Shown piece after piece: positions 59,367-64,000 of a stretch of DNA of 64,000 nucleotides (positions are counted from its first letter, which is position 1; each line of letters begins with the position of its first letter). The notes under the pieces are model-generated. The model made no database searches, was not told the origin of the DNA, and saw only the letters and a program-made list of their open reading frames with translations. The position numbers and the translations under genes were made by a program. Where the stretch lies: contig BSQZ01000126.1 in assembly GCA_033239005.1 (NCBI GenBank), positions 907,501 to 971,500 on the forward strand. The letters are read 5' to 3'. This DNA is from Lamellibrachia satsuma. Its lineage: Eukaryota > Annelida > Polychaeta > Sabellida > Siboglinidae.

Positions 59367-59611
59367 GACACGTTTGACATTGCAAGAAATGTTGCCAAAC
59401 TGTAGCTGAAGCAATATCAATAGGGAGCATTTATTGTATTTGTATTATATATAAAAGTAGCACCACCATGACCGGTTATTATTTCAGTGTAGAATGACCA
59501 TTCAGTTACATGTTGAACGTTGATGTGGTTGATTAAAAATACAATGAATGCTCCCTATTGATATTGCTTCGGCTACGGTTTGGCAACATTTCTTGCAATG
59601 TCAAACGTGAC

Positions 59612-59616
<5 letters not shown>
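59367..59616. mobile_element. Hairpin MITE, ~76 bp inverted arms
   Basis: The arm GTTTGACATTGCAAGAAATG, TTGCCAAAC, AGCAATATCAATAGGGAGCA at 59370-59440 recurs inverted at 59541-59612 with few mismatches, around a ~100 bp loop. A (TA)n run follows at 59617-59652. Confidence 0.85.

Positions 59617-59652
<36 letters not shown>
59617..59652. repeat. (TA)n microsatellite
   Basis: About 17 TA dinucleotides adjoining the hairpin element. Confidence 0.95.
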
Positions 59653-59656
<4 letters not shown>

Positions 59657-60781
59657 TAGTGCGCTGAGCGCTACTGGTGAATTAATGGGGAACCTGGTTG
59701 AAGTTTCTCTAGGCTGGCACCTGTAAACTGTTCAGTTCACAGGTCCTGATGTCCTGTGACGCTTGGAGACTTTTCGCTTAGACTTTTTGCTTAGGCTGTT
59801 GGTGTACCATGTTATGAAAACAAAAAATCTGTCACATGTGTACAATTATATACTGTATTTTATTCAGTATTATGTGTTACATTGTATTGATTCTGCCTTG
59901 AAAATAAATGTTTCAAAACTATTTGTTTTTTATGTTTTTATTTGTTGTTGATGTCATTCATACATTCTATCTTCAAAGCATTTAAGTATTGATTAGCAAG
60001 TGGGCTACCTAAGAAGCTGTTGGGCTACTTTACTTTGCAAGGTTGATAGCCCGACTGGCTACCTTCCATGACTTGCTAAATCCACCACCGAAGGAGGTAC
60101 TGAATCTGTAAGCCTTGCCTTGGAGAGAGGGTTGATTCATACCCGGTCGAATAAGAAGGGAACTTTTACTTACATATTCAATATTGGCCTGTTTTCAGCC
60201 TCTCCATGACCGGTCTCATTAGTATGATAAATCTCAAGATTATTGATCAGTAAAATGATTTCATAATTGTATTGAGGTATATCACCAATAACGTGATTGA
60301 GTTACAGTAGCTTTATAATTAATCATACCTGTTCAATTAGTTCAATTACAATTAGGAACAACTTCATGGGCATCAATATTAACTGAAACAGTTACAGAAC
60401 TGCGTTGAACAACAAATGGTATACAAATTCGCGTTCAGTGGGTGTTCCATATGATGTTACTGGCATGTGTAGATCTATAGATAATGGTACAATGCAACAT
60501 TTCAGCAAATTGGAAGCAATTATATGTAGATTAAGGTATGCTTTTCTGTCACGGAATGGCCCAGAAAGGAGATTGGCAGCCATGTTTGACTATTCAACCA
60601 GTGATTGCCAATAGATGACATTCACTGATTGACACGGCCTTTGATCACTTTCGTGGGTAATATTGATGTCCCTACATCATGGTTGTATTTGTAAATAACT
60701 TAATTATGAGCAACACTGTTACAGTTGTAATATTGTCCTCAGTTCTGTACTTAACTACATGTGTTTTTTTTTCATTCTTAG
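59653..60781. other. Non-coding, nothing recognised
   Basis: Short chance frames only. It ends with a pyrimidine-rich tract and the acceptor before 60782. Confidence 0.4.
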
Positions 60782-60868
60782 GTCAGTCGGATATTTGCCA
60801 ATTGTTGAGGAGCAGGCTTCAGCAACATGCTGAGTCGTCACGAGGAAGAAAATCACTTCAGTGACATG
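60782..60868 (+). CDS. Possible first coding exon of an unrecognised gene
   Basis: A good acceptor (GTTTTTTTTTCATTCTTAG) precedes 60782 and the donor ATG|GTGAGT follows 60868. Inside, an ATG at 60827 opens 14 codons, MLSRHEEENHFSDM, ending in phase 0. The next exon would lie beyond what I can identify. The protein is not recognised; the call rests on splice sites only. Confidence 0.4.
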
Positions 60869-61050
60869 GTGAGTAATGATGATGGCGATGACGTGTAGCC
60901 ACAGCCTCAGGTAGACGTTGATGTCTCAATTACTCTAGCCACTTCGAGTCCACAACCTGTCCAATGTTTGATTTGTCAACATCCAATGGCTGTACTTAAC
61001 CCCAGGTTTCTTCTCAGGAAGCTTCTTCTTCTCCCCACTTTATCCCTCAC

Positions 61051-61814
61051 CAGGGTTGTTTGATTTAAATCACTCAAAAAAATCAATAAAATCATTGATT
61101 TATGATTTTTTATTTCAGATTTTTTTAATTGCTGATTTATATGAATTTAACACAAATAATTGTTTACAAGCATCGAGATCAACACAGTTTTGTGTGTTTT
61201 TTAATACAAAAGCACAAAGTGCGCACACTTGTGTAGCTGTATTGACCCCAGATAGCCTGATAGTTAAATACATTTTATGACATTGTGTATGTTTGAGCTA
61301 TTCCCTTTCTGAATGTATTGAAGCCACACAAACTTGTCTTCAAGAGGAAGTATCTAAAGTCCACTTAGAGCTTGTGCTAGTTGTTACCAAGTCAGTATGT
61401 TGAGTCAAGTAAGACAGTCTTCGTGACAATTGTTTAATACTGTACCAGTTTGCAATCTGATTGGAGACCCATAGAGTACACAAAGCCTTGTACAATTGCT
61501 AATCCACCTTCATAGCAAACAATAATTAGCAGTGCTACAGCCACAAACACACAGCATGCTTTCCTTTCCAAGACAGATTATGCAACTACAGGGGGTGAGC
61601 CTTTGTGGACATTGTCTAATGTCTTTATATAAGCAAAAATCGTGTATTCTCTTTTAAGACAAGTACCTAAATCGATTTGAATATAACATGTTTGAATGAG
61701 TTTATAAATATAAACATCTATATAAATGTCTATATTCCAGCTTTTAAAAAAATCAAATAAATAAAAAAATCAGATTTTCTTGATATTTTTTTATCATGAT
61801 TCTTTTCAACCCTG
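61051..61814. mobile_element. hAT-like element, longer copy of the 8986 MITE
   Basis: The same ends CAGGGTTG...CAACCCTG, the same interior (GATTTATATGAATTTAACAC, CAAGCATCGAGATCAACACA), and about 450 bp extra after GACATTGTGTAT. The 312 bp copy is thus an internal-deletion derivative. Flanking 8-mers do not match, so the target duplication is lost or the element recombined. Confidence 0.82.
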
Positions 61815-62040
61815 ACGTTGGTCTTTCTCTGTGTCATGCTTATCTTGAGCATTCTGCACCCACATCTCGAATGCATGTATTTGTTTCTCATCCTCTTCCT
61901 TGAGTGTCCATGACTCACTGCTATACAGAGCAATGCTCCAAACTAGGTACACCGTAGTACACAAAAATCTCTTCTTCAAACTTACATTTACACTTGTATG
62001 TGTTTGTGACCATCTTTCCAGGTCAGAAAGAATCATTTCA
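61815..62040 (-). pseudogene. LINE reverse transcriptase C-terminal fragment
   Basis: The - strand reads YLVWSIALYSSESWTLKEED, then EKQIHAFEMW, and after a frame shift CRMLKISMTQRKTNV. This is the familiar LYGSESWTLKK...AFEMWC.RRMLRISWT region of RTE/Jockey-like elements. It stops abruptly at the hAT-like end. Confidence 0.8.
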
Positions 62041-63439
62041 GTAACATGGCTTGAACTGAAATAAGTAATATTTTCATGGTGCTGTAACTGTGTGACATAT
62101 TTAGATCACACACTGTCACTTAGACACATGTTCTGTAAAGATGGTAATAGAATAAGAATTATTATTTATAGACACTGCTAAGACAATCCCTTTAAACATT
62201 ACCAAAAGACGGTGCAAATAACTAGTCATTAGTTTATTCATGATCGTTTTACCAAGAAAGTCATTCTGTTGTGAATAAAACAGTTATTTGTCATTGTTAG
62301 TAAACATGGCTCATTGATAATAATGATAAAACAGAATTGCCGTTTATAACGTACCTTGTGTCTGGGTAAAAAAACTGTTAAAAGGCGCTAAAAAGGTAAA
62401 ATATATAACATAAGTCAAGATTAAATCAGATCAATTAAGATCAGTTAAAACCAATTAAAAAGGTAAAATAAATTAACAAAGTTTAAACCAGTTAGTAAAA
62501 TGTGGTTTTGTACAGACATATGTTATGAATATTTTGGATCCAGATTTTTTTTTGTTTACTTATAGTTATACCCATACAAATAAATAGTTTTCCATCAGTT
62601 CATTTGGTGTAGATCTTCCATTTTGAGAAGCACCATTGTGTTTTTCATTGCGCACCTAAATACCATGATTTGTGTACATAACATTCCTTGTATTTTGTTA
62701 TCAGTTTCATTGCCACGCATGTTAGGAACTTAGGAGAGTGATCAGTATTGTAGCTAATTCTACATGCCCATCATTTTGGTGTTTAACAAAAGGGCAGGTT
62801 CGTGCAGATCGATCAACATGTCTTGATTTGTTTGATTGTGTCATTACAGTTCATCTTGAGGTCACAGTAAAAAAAATTGCAATTAGAGAACGTTGCCATT
62901 CTCACACTTTGATAGTTCGACCTAGTGTCGTGGTCTAGGTGGTCTAGGTGGTACGCAGTGTCTACTTATGTAATCATGCATCACATTAAAAAAAAAATTC
63001 CAAATGCAATTTTCCTGGCCTAGATAATGAAATGATTAATAACCTAGATTTATGTTCTAGATACATTTATTGCATGCCTAGCATATTTTGGACGTTATCA
63101 TTCCTGCTCAGAAATGTTGGTAATCATGTGAGCCTGATTCCCTATGTATTGCTGGTGTCACGGCTACTGGCAGGGATTCTAGTGCAGTTATTATTGCAAT
63201 TATCTGCATTGTATAATTTTCACATACTCAGATATTACCAACCTCTGCCATATGAGACTTTCTGGATGAATGAAACTACTTATTTTAAGTTAGGTTCAAT
63301 TCAAGAAATTTATTAAAACAAACAAAACCTGAATAGGAATCAATGGTTGCAGTAAGCCCTTCACGTGATTTTGTGATAATAATGTTCAAAAGGAATACAC
63401 AACAAGTTAAAAACAAGTTTTAGTTAACGTATTATTATA
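62041..63439. other. AT-rich, nothing recognised
   Basis: No exon for the candidate gene at 60827 could be identified. A 10-11 bp reiteration of GATCAATTAAGATCAGTTAA/AACCAATTAAAA occurs near 62425-62460. Confidence 0.35.
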
Positions 63440-63960
63440 CAACTTTACAACAATATCACATTGAAGTTTTTAAGATATTGAATGGGTATGAAAATATTGA
63501 TAGAAATATGTTGAATTGAAACCGGATCATAATGTTGCATACAGCGTCACTGTGCAATTGCCTGACTCCCATTTAGCATCGGTTTTAATTAAAAAACCAG
63601 TTGTATCTTGCAAATTGAAGTTGTTATGATATTGAATGGGTATGAAAATATTGATAGAAATATTTCTTCTCACTCAAGAAAGATACTAGTGGTAGTCTGG
63701 TAGACCTAGAGGACACGAGGTAACATTAGTAAAGGATCAGTGTAGATTGGATATCAGGAAGTACTCGTTCTCACAGAGGACAATAAATGAATGGAACAAA
63801 TTATCTACAGATTGTATAACTGATAGCAGCATGAATATTTTTAAAAACAAGTTTGACACATATCTCAGGAGGGCAGGTTATATGTAGACGAACACTGATG
63901 GACTCTCGATAAGCCAATGGCTTCCTTGTTCACTTACCATTTGGGCCTCTTGTTAAATCT
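63440..63960 (+). pseudogene. LINE 3' end, CR1/Jockey-type copy with a duplicated segment
   Basis: The + strand reads IEVFKILNGYENIDRN at about 63463-63510, and again MILNGYENIDRNISSHSRK at about 63627-63675, then RTRG, QEVLVLTEDNK and the 3' tail ending CTTGTTAAATCT. Stops and frame shifts break it. It is the same family as 11985 and nearly the same copy type as 51796. Confidence 0.8.
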
Positions 63961-64000
63961 ACAACTATTCATTGATGCATTCATTTGAGTAATTATAAGA

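Overview
This is animal (metazoan) nuclear DNA, most likely from an invertebrate. Genes are split by spliceosomal introns with GT-AG junctions. The window is crowded with minisatellites, tRNA-derived SINEs, LINE reverse-transcriptase remnants and small DNA transposons. A lophotrochozoan such as a mollusc would fit, but the sequence alone does not settle the phylum.

Two genes can be rebuilt almost completely and converge tail to tail. (1) On the + strand, about 19.3-41.6 kb, lies a RasGRP-family Ras/Rap guanine nucleotide exchange factor: REM region, CDC25 GEF domain, two intact EF hands, a C1 zinc finger and a C-terminal coiled coil. Seventeen exons join in frame to the stop at 41561, giving about 716 residues from the first Met in the window. 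(2) On the - strand, about 51.5-44.0 kb, lies DNA polymerase eta (POLH): ten exons join in frame to 799 residues, with the Y-family catalytic acids, a C2H2 UBZ ubiquitin-binding finger, a bipartite NLS-like patch and a PIP-box-like C terminus. The two stop codons are about 2.5 kb apart, with three (TA)n blocks between them.

Layout. 0-19 kb: no recognisable gene; large tandem arrays (46, 39, 49, 44 and 55 bp units), SINEs, a 312 bp hAT-like MITE inserted in one array, and two LINE remnants. 19.3-41.6 kb: RasGRP, with a tandem array beside a splice junction in most of its introns, a pogo-like remnant, a TTAA-flanked MITE and a 37 bp exon present in three identical tandem copies. 41.6-44.0 kb: intergenic. 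44.0-51.6 kb: POLH. 51.6-54.1 kb: LINE and SINE. 54.1-56.3 kb: a fragment of an unrecognised coiled-coil gene on the - strand whose coding sequence is interrupted by about 43 copies of a 41 bp unit. 56.3-59.7 kb: fold-back and hairpin repeats and a GC-richer stretch with an ETS-like motif. 60.78-60.87 kb: a possible first coding exon of an unrecognised + strand gene. The rest: LINE and hAT-like copies.

The main theme is minisatellite expansion at exon edges. Some arrays carry repeated splice donors (22677-23080) or repeated acceptors plus exon 5' ends (18760-19325), and one locus has triplicated a whole micro-exon with its splice sites (35908-36116). RasGRP (DAG/Ca-responsive Ras signalling) and POLH (translesion synthesis past UV damage) have no known pathway link; they are simply neighbours.
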